Shown: positions 33,341 to 43,565, counted from the stretch's first letter. The stretch is DNA of 64,000 nucleotides from Roridomyces roridus (GCA_029378245.1 JARKIF010000103.1:52733-116732), one strand, 5' to 3'. Numbers and translations are program-made. Notes: generated from the letters alone by a model not told the origin.

Positions 33341-36300
33341 CTAATATCTCTCCCGAGGCAAAGGCACGTAGTTGACCTCGCTAAGCGCTGCGCTCTCGTA
33401 GCGCTCAAACTCCTGCTGGAAGATAAGCACGTCACCCGCTGCGTGCAAGTAACCTTTCTGAAAGAGTTCGGAGATCTCGTTTCCGTCTCTCAAGCGCGTG
33501 GCGAGTACGATGGGGATGAGGCGAGCAACGTGGACAAGGCGTTTGTCCGACGACTGCTTGAGAAAGTCGGCCGCACTGTTGAGGAACTCGTGCTCGAAGG
33601 GACGAATGAGCGGGTGATAGTATCCCCAACGCGTGCCTTTGACGTCCGTGGGATAGGGTCCCGGGCGCTGTCGATAGGCAGGAGTACGGAAACTGTCGGG
33701 CACGACGTGAACCTTTTGATAAACGGCGCGGAGCGTCCGCTCGTGGTCGAAGTCCATCAACCAAGGAGCGAAAGGACGGAGCTGCTTGATGATCGAGGCC
33801 AAACACGTCAGCAAGAGCGATATCAACTTGCGGAACGCGGCAAAATGATGAGTCCAGGGATCACCATGCCCGACGCGGTAGTTGGACGAGTACTCGATGT
33901 CTTGTAGCATCACGGGCGTAACCGAACCCGCCGCGGCGGAGTCAAGGATGGCTCGAATCGTGGGGTTCTGAGCATTCTTGCTGAGGATCTCCCAGAACAG
34001 GCGTCGCACGAGAGCAAAACCCTCGGGGGTTGCAGTTTGGGGGTCGCCAAGATCGTGAATCCATGAGGGAAGTTCGGTGCGATTGAGATGGTGGAGGATC
34101 TCGTTGAGGAAGCGGGGGTAGATCTCCGTGTTAGCCGAATGCGTACTGATATCATGCATATGGGAACGAACGACGAACGCAATGTGCTCCCGACACAAGG
34201 CCATCTTGATGACGTTGCACAGGTGCTCTTCCTCTTCCCCGTGAACTCGTCTATCACCCCGTCGCGCCTCCTCGCGGGCCGGAACCCGAGGATTCGTAGC
34301 AGGGGACCGATCAGAGCTGTACGCAACGCAAAAGTTGATCACCATTTCGACAAGTGTAACGGCAACGTCTCTGTCCTCCTGGGGCAGAACCGGGTGCTTC
34401 CATGCATCCGAGTAGATACTCGAAGCCGGGGCGGTAGGGATGCCTGCCATCGGCGTGCGAGCGGGAAAGCTTGGAACGAGGGTCGAAGCAACGACAGGCG
34501 CGGAAAAGCGGGTGGGTCTCCCGGCGAGGTGCTGGTATGGGGCAGCCCGAGTGTTAATGGGATGGCGCGTACGCGGATCGAAAGTCTTGTGGTGCTTCGA
34601 AGCACGTCCACCATGCGCAGGCTGCTTCTCTTGACGACGTGCTGCCCTGGACTCGGGCGTGGGTGACGGAGTGGCGTGTACAGGTTCACGCGAGGTGGAA
34701 GCAGTGCTGGACGTAGTGGGAAGCGCGGTCCCGTTGACGTTGCCGAAACTGTCGATAAACGAACAGAGCTGCTCTTGGACTTCGGGACCCAGCTGCACGT
34801 CGAGGAAGGGAGTCGGTCTAGGAGGCGCGGGTCGGATATACTCATCGAATATCGACGATCCGGGATGAGTGCGATGGTTATGCTGGACAGTCGGCGCCGA
34901 CGGAAGTTCCACGATCTCGAGGTCCGAATCGCTGAACGGGGAAAGGGGAAGCGGCGATAAGGTCGGGGCGGTAGTGGTATGCTCCTGAGTCTCAGAAGCG
35001 GACGCCGAGGCATCGGTAGCGGGTGCGGTAGAGACCGGAGTATGGAGAAGAGGAGTGACTGCTGGCGCTGCAGCTGAAGATGACACCGTGTGAGCGACAC
35101 GCGAGGTCGGGTTTAAGACGGCGGCATTACCGGTACGAGCGGCAACGTCATACTCGTCCTCATAGTCAATGAGGTTGTCCGTCTCCTGGGGAGGTGGACG
35201 ATTATGATGGCCGGTCGGAGAGTAGTGCGGGGAATAAGGCTCGGACGGGGGAGGCGATGTCATGGGATCTGCGGGCATCAATGAACGGGAGTTCAAACAC
35301 GATGGGTGCGTCTCGTACGTGTCCTCGAGTGCGGTGAGATTTGTTATAGAAGTATACTCGGGGAGGGTGCGAACAAGCAGAAGTAGACGGGCGAGGAAGA
35401 AGTGGGGAGATGTTTGAGTGGATATTGCGTTGGGCACCAAGTCTGGTCGACGAACGCACAGGAGCTTTATAAGCTTCCTATCCGTTTCGGATATTTGAAT
35501 TCCGGGAAAACTGTGAACTGCGAGACGTAGAAACAAAGGCAGGTTCGCCATCATTCGTCGCAGATCGAGTTTCAACGGTTCAGAATTTTTCCGACAAGTC
35601 TGAATAGAGAATTCAACCTCAGAGGAACCTTCAACGCCGCTGCGAGTGGAAGCCGCAGGATGATGATGTTCAACTCTGATCGTCGTGAAGCAGATAGTGC
35701 AGAATGTTCCTTTGGGGCATCGAGGGTGAGATGGGCGACTGGCCAGAACAAGTTCTAGGGGCTGGGTGCAATTTGACTCGGGAGTGGAGACGACTTGTGC
35801 CATGTACGATCCAGGCATGTGCATGATCTGGTTGGTCTGGTTTGAATGATCCTCGTCCACGTCGTCCACAAACAATTCAAAGCGGTTGCTGCCGGTTTCG
35901 GGGTCACGGAAAATCAAATAGGTTCCATCGCCACGTTCCTCGATCGAGACGAAGTTGCCTTTCTGCCACGGGCGGCCGAGAAGTACATCGAAGGGTACAC
36001 TCTCGCCGACCCAGAAACTCCCACTAGTGGTGAGTCCCCCTGTGGCCATTTGGACGTCCTTCAGATACCCACGGAGCTCTTTCACTCCTCCATTTGCGTC
36101 ACCCATCGTGATATGCCGCGTAATGTCCATTGGGGTATTAAACATGAAATTCCGCCATGCGGCGCGTGAAACAACGTTCAACATTGAACCCGTGTCAACG
36201 ATAGCGAAAACGGTTTTGCCGTTGATCGTAACTTTGATCCGAATGAGTTTCTGGCGATCCTGGGTGACGAACGAAGCTGCAACTATCGCGGGCGGCGGAA

Positions 36301-38263
36301 TAGAGATGGGCGTGTCTGCAAAATGAACAGCGCGAGTCTGATTTTTGAGACGGAGGGATTCAATGAGAGCTGAAGACACGCTGGGGGCGACGGCCAATAG
36401 TTGTCCCGCGGATAGAGACAGAGGTGCGTTGAGAATCGAATTCAACACGTGCTGCGGATCCACATGGGCCGAGACTGCCGACTGACGCGGTCCAGGCCGT
36501 TTGGAAATTTTCGGTGGCGGTGGCTGACCATTCGTCGTCTTGTAAACTTGGTCGGTGGTGTCCTCCATAATCGCATCCTCACGAGAAAAATCAATACGAT
36601 CCTCGACGGCGTCGACTGGCTGCTGCACAGGCTCAGTGCTCGCAGGTTCCTCGGCCTTGACTCGAGTTGGCGGGTTCAAAGTGCTCTCGAGTTGAGTGCC
36701 TGAATTTTTGACGTGTCTCCGCGTGTTCGGATGGGATCCATGTGGGTTGGGATACGGTGCAGGGCGATCCGGACGGTCGGACGATCGTGTAACCGCGAAA
36801 ATCTTGTCCAATTCTGCGTCTGAGGTACCGTGCTGGACAAACACCGGAAGGATGGGTTCATCATCCTCAACTATTTCGGCGGCATTGCATAGGCTGATTG
36901 GTGCCTCCATGGAGATCGCGAGATTCGTTTGAATAGGCGGTGCAGCAGGGGCGGGAGCTTGGCGTTGCCGTATGTAGGCGTCGAACAAAGTCTCGTTTTG
37001 TTGATTGAAACGCCGCAGCATCCTGCCATCTGGCCACTCGAGTGTTCCTCTTTCTCCTCGTCTCAACTCTCCTCGTGCGACAACTTCAGCCATCTTCGGG
37101 CATTCCCAAGCTCCGTGTCCACGCTGGCCACATCCAAAGCAGGTACGTTCATCGGGACGCAGCTGAGTTCGAGGAGGACCGGCGTTTACATTGTTGGTAT
37201 TGGGATTGGGACCAAACTGGTTGGCCGGCGGTGGTACGTATTGATTGCCTCGGAAGTTATTCGGAGGGAGAGGAGGAGGTTGGACGATGACGGGCGCTCT
37301 GATGCAATTGACAGCATGCGGGTCGAGAGTGGTCGCCTGATAGTACAGGTAATTGTACTCTGGGTCGTCCAAAGTCATACGACTCATCCGCTTGATTAGA
37401 TCCCCAACCTGGTCGGAAGAGGCGGATGCCCTAGTGGCCTTGGGTGCAGGTGCGGACGGAGTAGTGGCTGCGGTCGTCGTTGGCTCGGAAGGTGTGTCCT
37501 TTGCTTTGCGAGCGGGCTTCTTCTTCTTATTGGCCTTTTTCTTTTTAGCCTTCTTCTTCGAGTCGTCATCAGAATCATCAGAGTCTGACGAATCCGAATC
37601 CGAATCCGAATAAGACTCGTCGGATGACTCGTCGGAGGAGTCGAGGTCCGCATCAAATCGACCGCGCTTGAACTTGGCCTCGACGACCTTGATCACTTCA
37701 TCTCGTGGAAACGGCGTGCTCATATCGCGAGTAGGGTCTTGAGCGAGCAAGCGCTCTTCGACACTGTTACGTAGGGCGGAATTCATCCCTTGCCAGAGGT
37801 AACGATTAGCCTCCGTCTCCGTGATGAGCGCGTGATTCTCGAGCCAGCCCGACACCTGAACGTACTGGCGGTAGTATCTCCGCCAGTCGCTCATAGACTT
37901 CATGGGACGCTTACGCCACTTTTCAGCGAGCTTTACAAGGTCACTGAACTTGTGGCGTTGGGCGTCTTTGTCGGCGTCGAACAGGGCGGTCATGTCGGTG
38001 ACAAGTTGCGGCCATTTGGGGGTCGAGTAGTTTTTCAAACCCTCGAGGATGTTGACCACTTTGTGAGAGCAGTAATCCGCGAGGCTCTCTACTTTTTCAA
38101 CGTCTTCGGTAACGTTGTTTTCGACGAAGAGCTTCTCGAGGTGAGCGAGGAAGCGAACGACATCCTGGGATTTACCCGTGAACTTTTTGGGAGCTCCACG
38201 GGATTTGAGTGGCGGCATGTCCACTTGACTGCGCGCACGCGTAGAGGCGGGGAGATTGGACAT
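33341..38263 (-). CDS. gag: Retrotransposon gag-protease with very long C-terminal extension
   Basis: 1640 codons. Residues 1-200 are a Gag/capsid-like helical region (AHLEKLFVENNVTEDVEKVE, WRRYYRQYVQVSGWLE). A serine/acid run (SDSDSDSSDSDDSDDD) and lysine-rich tract follow. The CCHC knuckle is at 375-388 (CFGCGQRGHGAWEC). A pepsin-like retroviral protease has IVDTGSMLNVVS with the catalytic aspartate at 690, ending near 800. The remaining 840 residues have no domain I recognise: a proline-rich linker to about 1270, then a folded-looking segment (VTLVEMVINFCVAYSSD, LVRRLFWEILSKN, WTHHFAAFRKLISLLLTCLA, RWGYYHPLIRPFEHEFLNS) up to the stop at 33341. Gag-Pro proteins of this superfamily are usually less than half this length. 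Confidence 0.88.
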   Translation of the reverse strand: MSNLPASTRARSQVDMPPLKSRGAPKKFTGKSQDVVRFLAHLEKLFVENNVTEDVEKVESLADYCSHKVVNILEGLKNYSTPKWPQLVTDMTALFDADKDAQRHKFSDLVKLAEKWRKRPMKSMSDWRRYYRQYVQVSGWLENHALITETEANRYLWQGMNSALRNSVEERLLAQDPTRDMSTPFPRDEVIKVVEAKFKRGRFDADLDSSDESSDESYSDSDSDSSDSDDSDDDSKKKAKKKKANKKKKPARKAKDTPSEPTTTAATTPSAPAPKATRASASSDQVGDLIKRMSRMTLDDPEYNYLYYQATTLDPHAVNCIRAPVIVQPPPLPPNNFRGNQYVPPPANQFGPNPNTNNVNAGPPRTQLRPDERTCFGCGQRGHGAWECPKMAEVVARGELRRGERGTLEWPDGRMLRRFNQQNETLFDAYIRQRQAPAPAAPPIQTNLAISMEAPISLCNAAEIVEDDEPILPVFVQHGTSDAELDKIFAVTRSSDRPDRPAPYPNPHGSHPNTRRHVKNSGTQLESTLNPPTRVKAEEPASTEPVQQPVDAVEDRIDFSREDAIMEDTTDQVYKTTNGQPPPPKISKRPGPRQSAVSAHVDPQHVLNSILNAPLSLSAGQLLAVAPSVSSALIESLRLKNQTRAVHFADTPISIPPPAIVAASFVTQDRQKLIRIKVTINGKTVFAIVDTGSMLNVVSRAAWRNFMFNTPMDITRHITMGDANGGVKELRGYLKDVQMATGGLTTSGSFWVGESVPFDVLLGRPWQKGNFVSIEERGDGTYLIFRDPETGSNRFELFVDDVDEDHSNQTNQIMHMPGSYMAQVVSTPESNCTQPLELVLASRPSHPRCPKGTFCTICFTTIRVEHHHPAASTRSGVEGSSEVEFSIQTCRKNSEPLKLDLRRMMANLPLFLRLAVHSFPGIQISETDRKLIKLLCVRRPDLVPNAISTQTSPHFFLARLLLLVRTLPEYTSITNLTALEDTYETHPSCLNSRSLMPADPMTSPPPSEPYSPHYSPTGHHNRPPPQETDNLIDYEDEYDVAARTGNAAVLNPTSRVAHTVSSSAAAPAVTPLLHTPVSTAPATDASASASETQEHTTTAPTLSPLPLSPFSDSDLEIVELPSAPTVQHNHRTHPGSSIFDEYIRPAPPRPTPFLDVQLGPEVQEQLCSFIDSFGNVNGTALPTTSSTASTSREPVHATPSPTPESRAARRQEKQPAHGGRASKHHKTFDPRTRHPINTRAAPYQHLAGRPTRFSAPVVASTLVPSFPARTPMAGIPTAPASSIYSDAWKHPVLPQEDRDVAVTLVEMVINFCVAYSSDRSPATNPRVPAREEARRGDRRVHGEEEEHLCNVIKMALCREHIAFVVRSHMHDISTHSANTEIYPRFLNEILHHLNRTELPSWIHDLGDPQTATPEGFALVRRLFWEILSKNAQNPTIRAILDSAAAGSVTPVMLQDIEYSSNYRVGHGDPWTHHFAAFRKLISLLLTCLASIIKQLRPFAPWLMDFDHERTLRAVYQKVHVVPDSFRTPAYRQRPGPYPTDVKGTRWGYYHPLIRPFEHEFLNSAADFLKQSSDKRLVHVARLIPIVLATRLRDGNEISELFQKGYLHAAGDVLIFQQEFERYESAALSEVNYVPLPRERY

Positions 38264-38351
38264 GGTGATGGAAAGAGGTGCGATGGGGATACGAAGGTGA
38301 GTTGTGCGAGATGATTGTGGTCAACCGAAGCTGATTGTTGGTCTAGAACTC

Positions 38352-38369
38352 CCCTCGCGGTGGGCTCCA
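38352..38369 (-). other. Primer binding site
   Basis: Two bases after the 5' LTR, the coding strand reads TGGAGCCCACCGCGAGGG. TGG at the start and the offset are typical of a tRNA-primed minus-strand start; the primer would end ...GGTGGGCTCCA. Which tRNA this is was not determined. Confidence 0.6.
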
Positions 38370-38371
38370 GA

Positions 38372-39340
38372 TGTGATATCGTAACAAGGTTTACGCTGAA
38401 TGTGCACTCGACGGGTCGTTGGTCGTGCAATCCAGGTGAGTCGGGGAAATAGGCCAATGTAGCTCTCGGGACCGACAATGATCAGGCGACGGACTCGAAT
38501 GGTAAAACCACAAAGTCTTTTGGGAGTGGCGGAAGTGTGAGTGAGATGGGATAGTTCGGGGAAGGAGAGAGGCGAAGGGCGGAGTGTCTAGAAGATAGGA
38601 AGTGAGTCAACAAGACGATGAATATACCCTTCGTGAGTATATTCGAGTGTGTGGGCAGATGAGGACGAATGTGGCAGGAAGGTTGCTCTGGAGAGTTTGA
38701 TTCTCTCTTCAAGCGGAAAGTGGAGGCACAGAATGTATTGCCCAAACGAGGCGGATACAAGGAGGTAATGCGACCACTACTACTGAAATCCTCTAGGCTT
38801 TTATAGGCTACAAGAGTCCGAGTATTCGGGCGTACGAGATAGAATTTAGATAAAGTTGAAACATGAAAAAATGAGAGAAAGGCTTGGGGAAAAATGTACC
38901 ATGTGGAATTTTGAGTCCGGGCTGCTTATTGAGCAATCCAGAACGGTTCTAGACCCTCTGCAGCATGCGCGCAGCGCCAGGTGAAACCGGGAGTTGGCCA
39001 GTTTTGGGATTTTGGAACACATGTACGTCGGATTAAGGGTTTTGGGAGTGGAGCTGAGCATGTGAGGGAAAAGGGAAAAGATTCCTCCCCAGGAACAAGG
39101 GGAATGAGACCGCATGGCGCATGGTTGAATGTTCTCGAAAGTTCGAAAGCCGAGCCGGAGGTTGCCGGTGATATTCCCACGGTTGATATCGAGCTCGGTT
39201 GAGGCACGCATGCATGAGGATCCACGTAAATGAACTCGGGAACCCGCCGGTGCATTTCCTCGTTGTGTAAGGGGATTTTGATGCCGAGAGACGAACGAGT
39301 TCGGTACCATTTTCATGTGAAACCATGAACTGGTATCACA
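38372..39340 (-). repeat. 5' LTR of the retrotransposon
   Basis: 969 bp, partner of 28223-29191. It lies upstream of the gag ORF in coding orientation and should contain the promoter. A TTTATAGGC-like AT-rich stretch near 38,800 is the only candidate core element noted. Confidence 0.92.
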
Positions 39341-39585
39341 CTGCTACTCGGGGAGTCATCGTACGGCGTCTTGGCGCATTTGATTGCGCCACCTGGGTTG
39401 ACGATCGTTGAGGGCGGTGCATTGTGAGTCTAGTTTGGTTTGAATTGTTCAGTTTCTGATTCATTGTGGCTGTCTGCAGCCAGAAATTTACCAATACGAG
39501 CGGATTCGGGAGGCATGTCGCTTACCTGGACGAGTATACACCGGCGATTTTGAATTTCGTGGTGGGAGAAATTCGAGACGATTGA
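39341..39585 (+). pseudogene. Glycosyltransferase gene, 3' part beyond the retrotransposon
   Basis: Directly after the LTR the host reading frame resumes as LGESSYGVLAHLIAPPGLTI, continuing SRSDVLL at 28,222 once the element and one CTGC are discounted. A GTGAGT...CTGCAG intron (about 39,427-39,479) leads to a last exon with GRHVAYLDEYTPAILNFVVG and a TGA at 39,583-39,585. The D-V-L-L-x-G-x-S-S-x-x-V-L-A pattern is the late conserved block of fucosyltransferase-like folds. No other lesion is seen, so the insertion alone explains loss of the gene. Confidence 0.65.
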
Positions 39586-39801
39586 TTGAATGGCGTTTCT
39601 TTGATACAGTTATTATTATTGATGAATGCTGGACGGAGCATGTCATATTTCCCTGAGACGCCGGTGAACATTTCGTCTGTCGCTCAACAGCTGGGATATG
39701 CCTGGGAGCGACAGCGAGTGTGGTTCGCAAACATTCCCGTAGTTTCTGTAGCTGAGGTTGCATTATTCCGGGTGCCAGAGCTTAGCGCTCGTACCGACTC
39801 G

Positions 39802-39809
39802 TATAAAAG
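39802..39809 (+). promoter_or_regulatory. TATA box of the 128-aa gene
   Basis: TATAAAAG 117 bp upstream of the ATG at 39919, with a CT-rich leader between. Confidence 0.55.
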
Positions 39810-39918
39810 GAGGAGCACTCGAAGCGAAACGACCAAGCCATCTCGAGGTCTGCCGTATCAACACAGTCAGTCAGTCAGCCTTTTCTTTCGCAGGAAATCC
39901 ACTCACTCAATCACAGAC

Positions 39919-40305
39919 ATGACATACACCAAAGGCATCGCCCCAATCGTGACCGTCTCCGGTCCCGGCAACCTCCACCACCTCTCCTACGCCTCCAACG
40001 CCGGCATCGAGAACGTCGTCGGCATCATCCCAACCACCAACGAGGGCATAACCAACTTCCTCCTCGGGTTCTCATACACCTGGACCGGATACGCATTTTA
40101 CTGGGATGGTGCCGGACCGGCATATTGGCGCCTTGCGAACGATACGATCTTGAGAGAGCCCGTGGGGACCAGTTGGTCCAGTGCGACTGGGGTCCCGTGG
40201 GGTACGGAGATTGAGTTGAATATCAATGTGGAGGCGCAGTTGACGGGAGCGGCAAATAGGGATGATGAGGTTACGGTTTTCATTATTCCGGATGACTTGG
40301 ATTAG
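39919..40305 (+). CDS. Unknown 128-aa cytosolic protein, single exon
   Basis: Start at 39919 (MTYTKGIAPIVTVSGPGN), chosen because it follows a TATA box and a typical leader (ATCACAGAC ATG); the open frame upstream is not protein-like. No signal peptide or membrane segment. The sequence is rich in beta-forming and aromatic residues (FLLGFSYTWTGYAFYWDGAG, WGTEIELNINVEAQLTGA) and ends DEVTVFIIPDDLD, so a small beta-sandwich is likely. Size, beta content and absence of a signal resemble fungal fruiting-body lectins or immunomodulatory proteins, but no diagnostic motif was found and no function is assigned. Third positions are C-rich near the start, suggesting good expression. It lies 334 bp after the disrupted glycosyltransferase. 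Confidence 0.6.
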   Translation: MTYTKGIAPIVTVSGPGNLHHLSYASNAGIENVVGIIPTTNEGITNFLLGFSYTWTGYAFYWDGAGPAYWRLANDTILREPVGTSWSSATGVPWGTEIELNINVEAQLTGAANRDDEVTVFIIPDDLD

Positions 40306-40393
40306 ATGTCGGGCTCGGTTTCTCGATATAAATTTATGGGCGACGTTTCGGGGAAGCAAGGGAAAAAATACACGTCTGCGCTGCGATTCCGAT

Positions 40394-41349
40394 TCACAAT
40401 AGCTGCTCGCTTGCGTCCTCCTCGATGTACCACTGCAAGGCTAGAGTAGATCAGCGGATCGCCATTGAGCAAGAACGCACAAAAACGCACGATCGACAGA
40501 CCCCGACCTCCGCTTCGCGATGAAGACCTCGGCTCTCGACCAATAATCCTCTCCCGTTAGAGCGCCCATATGCCAGTCCTTGATGTACTCGCCACACCTC
40601 ATTCCCACGAAACGTAGCTCACGCTTGAGTCCCTCCGAAACCTCGGGCCACGAGGTGGCATCTGCGTTGAGATGTACGAAGACACGCAGTTGAGTGCATA
40701 GCCGCAGTAAGTCTGGAGCGATGGGAATTAGATCTTCCTCGTTAAAGGCCAGATGTGTGAGGTGCGGAATCGACGCGAGACCAGCCCAAGACGGGAGGTC
40801 GTCCTCGACGCCGCGGTCGAAAATCTCGAGATGTGTGAGACGGGAGAAGAGAGGATGCTGGAAGTCTATCCCCTTGTATTTAAATAAGGGCTCAAGAGAG
40901 CAGTAGAGCCGTTTCAACGGGCAGGAGCTCAAGCTGTCCGCGTCGCTGGCGCCCACGGACCCCCATAAATCTTCCAAAGACGAGCAATCTGAGATGATTA
41001 GGTCGACGTCGTCGTTGATACACAGGTGTCTTATGGTCTTGCTGATCGAGGGTTTCTGGGATAAGGCTCGAAAGAAAGTGGAGTCATCCTTGTGAGGATA
41101 ACAGTGGACGCCCTTCAGAGTCGATGGCACGCGTGCAAAGAGGACAACTCGGTAGAGAAGCGGGGCGACCCTGGAGAGGTTTTACTCGTATGCCAAATGA
41201 ACAAGGGTGTAGTGGACGGACCATTCTTTGACACGCCACGCGACCAGCATTAGAGATGGGATGGATATGGGCTGCGTGTAGGCCGCGAACTGGAAGATGA
41301 CCCGCTCCAACTCGGAAGGCAAGAGTCGTTCCACGCGGTTGTCAGACAT
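40394..41349 (-). CDS. F-box-like protein of the basidiomycete LPxELE family
   Basis: Start at 41349 (MSDNRVERLLPSELERVIFQ), with the F-box-like core LLPSELERVIF, ISIPSLMLVAWRVKEW. A 50-nt GTCCGT...CCAG intron inside the tryptophan codon joins VAPLLYRVVLFARVPSTLKG. The long second exon is LRR-like: KTIRHLCINDD, CSSLEDLWG, PLFSRLTHLEIFDRG, IPHLTHLAFNEED, LCTQLRVFVHL. Near 40,490 either the frame runs on to a stop at 40441, or a last intron leads to a short acidic end (WYIEEDASEQLL) with a stop at 40394. The second ending is preferred because such proteins usually close that way. Presumed role is a Skp1-binding substrate receptor. No lesion found. Confidence 0.7.
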
Positions 41350-41547
41350 GTTGGGTCGCGCGAGTTGGTACCTCGGAGATGGTGGTGGTCAGGAACAGGG
41401 AGAAGTGTGTCAGCATCGGCAATCACAATGCTTACTAAATGCTCGGGTCAGGTCGGCTGCTCGGCATCAATCATCACTCGGAAACTCGGATGCAATTCGG
41501 ATCACTCAGCTTTCCGCGACGCCCATCTTCACTCAAGCCCTTCGTCG

Positions 41548-43565
41548 ATGTCTGAAGTACGGCTGGATGTTGTTGTCCGAAGAGTAAGCGCCACACCTGC
41601 CAGTGTAAGTCTTTTCGATGGACAAGAGCCTGGGCAAGATTCTGACTGCCCCTTTCATCAGTACATCGCGAGAGCGCGGCACCAAACTCGTGCAGGTCTG
41701 GGCGCTCTTTCCGAGCTCTCAGCAGCTTGGAAGGATGTCCACGACACCATGGAACTTGGCGTCATCGACCTCTTCCTCTCCCACCTTCGCGGAGAGACTG
41801 TTCCATCCCTGGGAGATCCTCCGGTCGAGGGGCAACTCGGCCCCTCAGACTTCGCACATCAATCGCTGCTGGGGCTCACTGAAATGGATCGGCGGCTTGA
41901 TGATCCAAAGTATATTCAGCAGTCCGATGCGATACTCGCCGCGTGGCCAGGAATCTTCAACTGGGTGCACTACCTTGTGAAACGATATCTTGCATCCCGA
42001 GAAAAGGAACGCAACGGCCTCCCAAAGTTTCACACCATGGTTCGATTTTTAAATGTCTACGCACAGTCCCAGAAGTTGGTCGTACCCATGGTCGAGACTC
42101 CTGGCTGTGTGGAGATCGTGGCCGAGTGCTGGATGGTGGACGATTTTTCGCGATCGGCGGCCCGGAAATCGGATGGGATACTCTCTCTGGCGACGACCAT
42201 GACGACACACACACTGGCGATCCTGCTCAAAGAATCGAGCGCACCCGATATACTCAATCGACTCGTTGAAACCGCTGGAGGCGACGCTGAATCCGTCCTT
42301 CAGCTGCTTCTACGCCGCACGAAACAGGCGACTAGAAAGGTCGGCACGCACCAAGACGTGTACACATTGCTGTGGGACTTCAATCTAGTCAACGAACTTT
42401 GTTGCCCGGTACCTCCGCAGGCTCTGCGACGAGCATTCTTCGGAGCGGGCGGCGTCACAGTCATGACCCACGCCTTTGTCGCCGTATCCAAAGTGATAGG
42501 TCAGCACATCGAGGGGGCTACGGAAAATGCACTCCTGGCTTCATGCATCATGTTCTTCGTCTACTACCTCGAAGGCGACGACTACCTCTCCATCTTGCAC
42601 GCAATCAAGGCGGGGTTTCTCCACGCGTTTCTCGAGTGTGCTCCCGCGATCTCGCTGATGGAACAATGGATCATTGATGAGGCCGTGGACATCGTGCGCG
42701 ATGTGCTTCCCCCTTACCTTGTGTATTCTTCGGTCTTCGAGGCGGTCCTCCCTTTCTTGGACGCTGTGAAATCCGTTCCGCACTTCAAAAAGTACCTGGA
42801 GAATCCTGTGGTTGACGCAGCGTTTGAGCCGCTTCTTACCTTTGCGGAAAGGCGGCGGCCTGTGCGGCAATTCGAGACGGGTATCAATGTGGAATTGATT
42901 CGCAAATGTGGAAATAGCGAGGTGCGTACTCTCCCCTTCTTTCCCTTAAGGTTTTGTAGACTCAGCTTACTCCCAGTGCCGAGTCATCGATGCCAAGAAC
43001 GTTTCAAGACGTGTAAGGCCTGCCAAAAGGTGTATTACTGCTCGACAGAGTGCCAGAGGATCGACTGGAAAGCCCAACATCGAGAGTGGTGCAAGGCTGG
43101 ACAACATGATGGCTCTGTAGGTAAGAAACTCGACACCACTATCATGTTCCTTTGATTCCTGGATTTGTAGGGCATCGTAAGAGGATGGACGAGAGCAGCG
43201 TTCAACTCTTCGGGCAGTGGACGGCCATTCAGAATGTCAAAATCTTCCGCGACCTGGTGAAGCGCGACTTGCCGGACACCCCGACTGAGAAGGTTGTATT
43301 GTGCATCGATTTCTCTCGCATTCCCGAGACCTATAGTGTCACCACCGACGGACCTCGCGACGAGCAACAACGCATACTCGAAAAAAGAGGCCGTGAGCGA
43401 GGATGTCCAATCATACAATGCTTGATGAGGAACGGAAATACGATCGTGGGCATTTGGACGACCGCTGGGAAGAAGAATTTCTGGGAGCAAGAGCCTGAGG
43501 CATCGGTTGGAGACCAGGCGGGCGAACAGCTCGACGAGGATGTTGTTGAATTATTCGAAATCTGA
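41548..43565 (+). pseudogene. MYND zinc-finger protein, copy C (one frameshift in the finger)
   Basis: Same architecture as copy B. Start at 41548 (MSEVRLDVVVRRVSATPAS). Exons are 41548-41604, 41662-42921, 42977-43120 and 43171-43565. Exon 2 is a clean helical domain (YIARARHQTRAG onward). After the intron at 42922-42976 the finger should read like copies B and D, but GATGCCAAGAACGTTTCAAG is one base shorter than its paralogues near 43,001. The spliced frame is therefore lost just before FKTCKACQKVYYCSTEC. Oddly, the 55-nt intron is itself free of stops, and its retention would put the frame right again (55 minus 1 is a multiple of three), at the cost of 18 extra residues inside the finger. 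The last exon (CIDFSRIPETYSV to VVELFEI) is intact. Pseudogene, sequencing error and intron retention are all possible. Confidence 0.7.

Larger units (their letters stand above)
28223..39340 (-). mobile_element. Complete Ty3/Gypsy-type LTR retrotransposon, 11,118 bp
   Basis: Two 969-bp direct LTRs (28223-29191 and 38372-39340) show no difference by eye. Both run TGTGATAT...TATCACA on the plus strand. Coding capacity is on the minus strand, so the right LTR is the 5' LTR. The gag-protease ORF (38263-33341) and RT-RNaseH-integrase ORF (33101-29301) are both open. Domain order RT-RH-INT is that of Metaviridae. The 4-bp duplication CTGC flanks it at 28219-28222 and 39341-39344 (5 bp, CTGCT, if the first LTR base is assigned to the target). 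Identical LTRs and open frames indicate a very recent insertion by a probably competent element. Confidence 0.93.

Noticed and set aside
34088..34666. Plus-strand frames inside the retrotransposon
   Set aside because: Antisense shadows of the gag-pro ORF without motifs.
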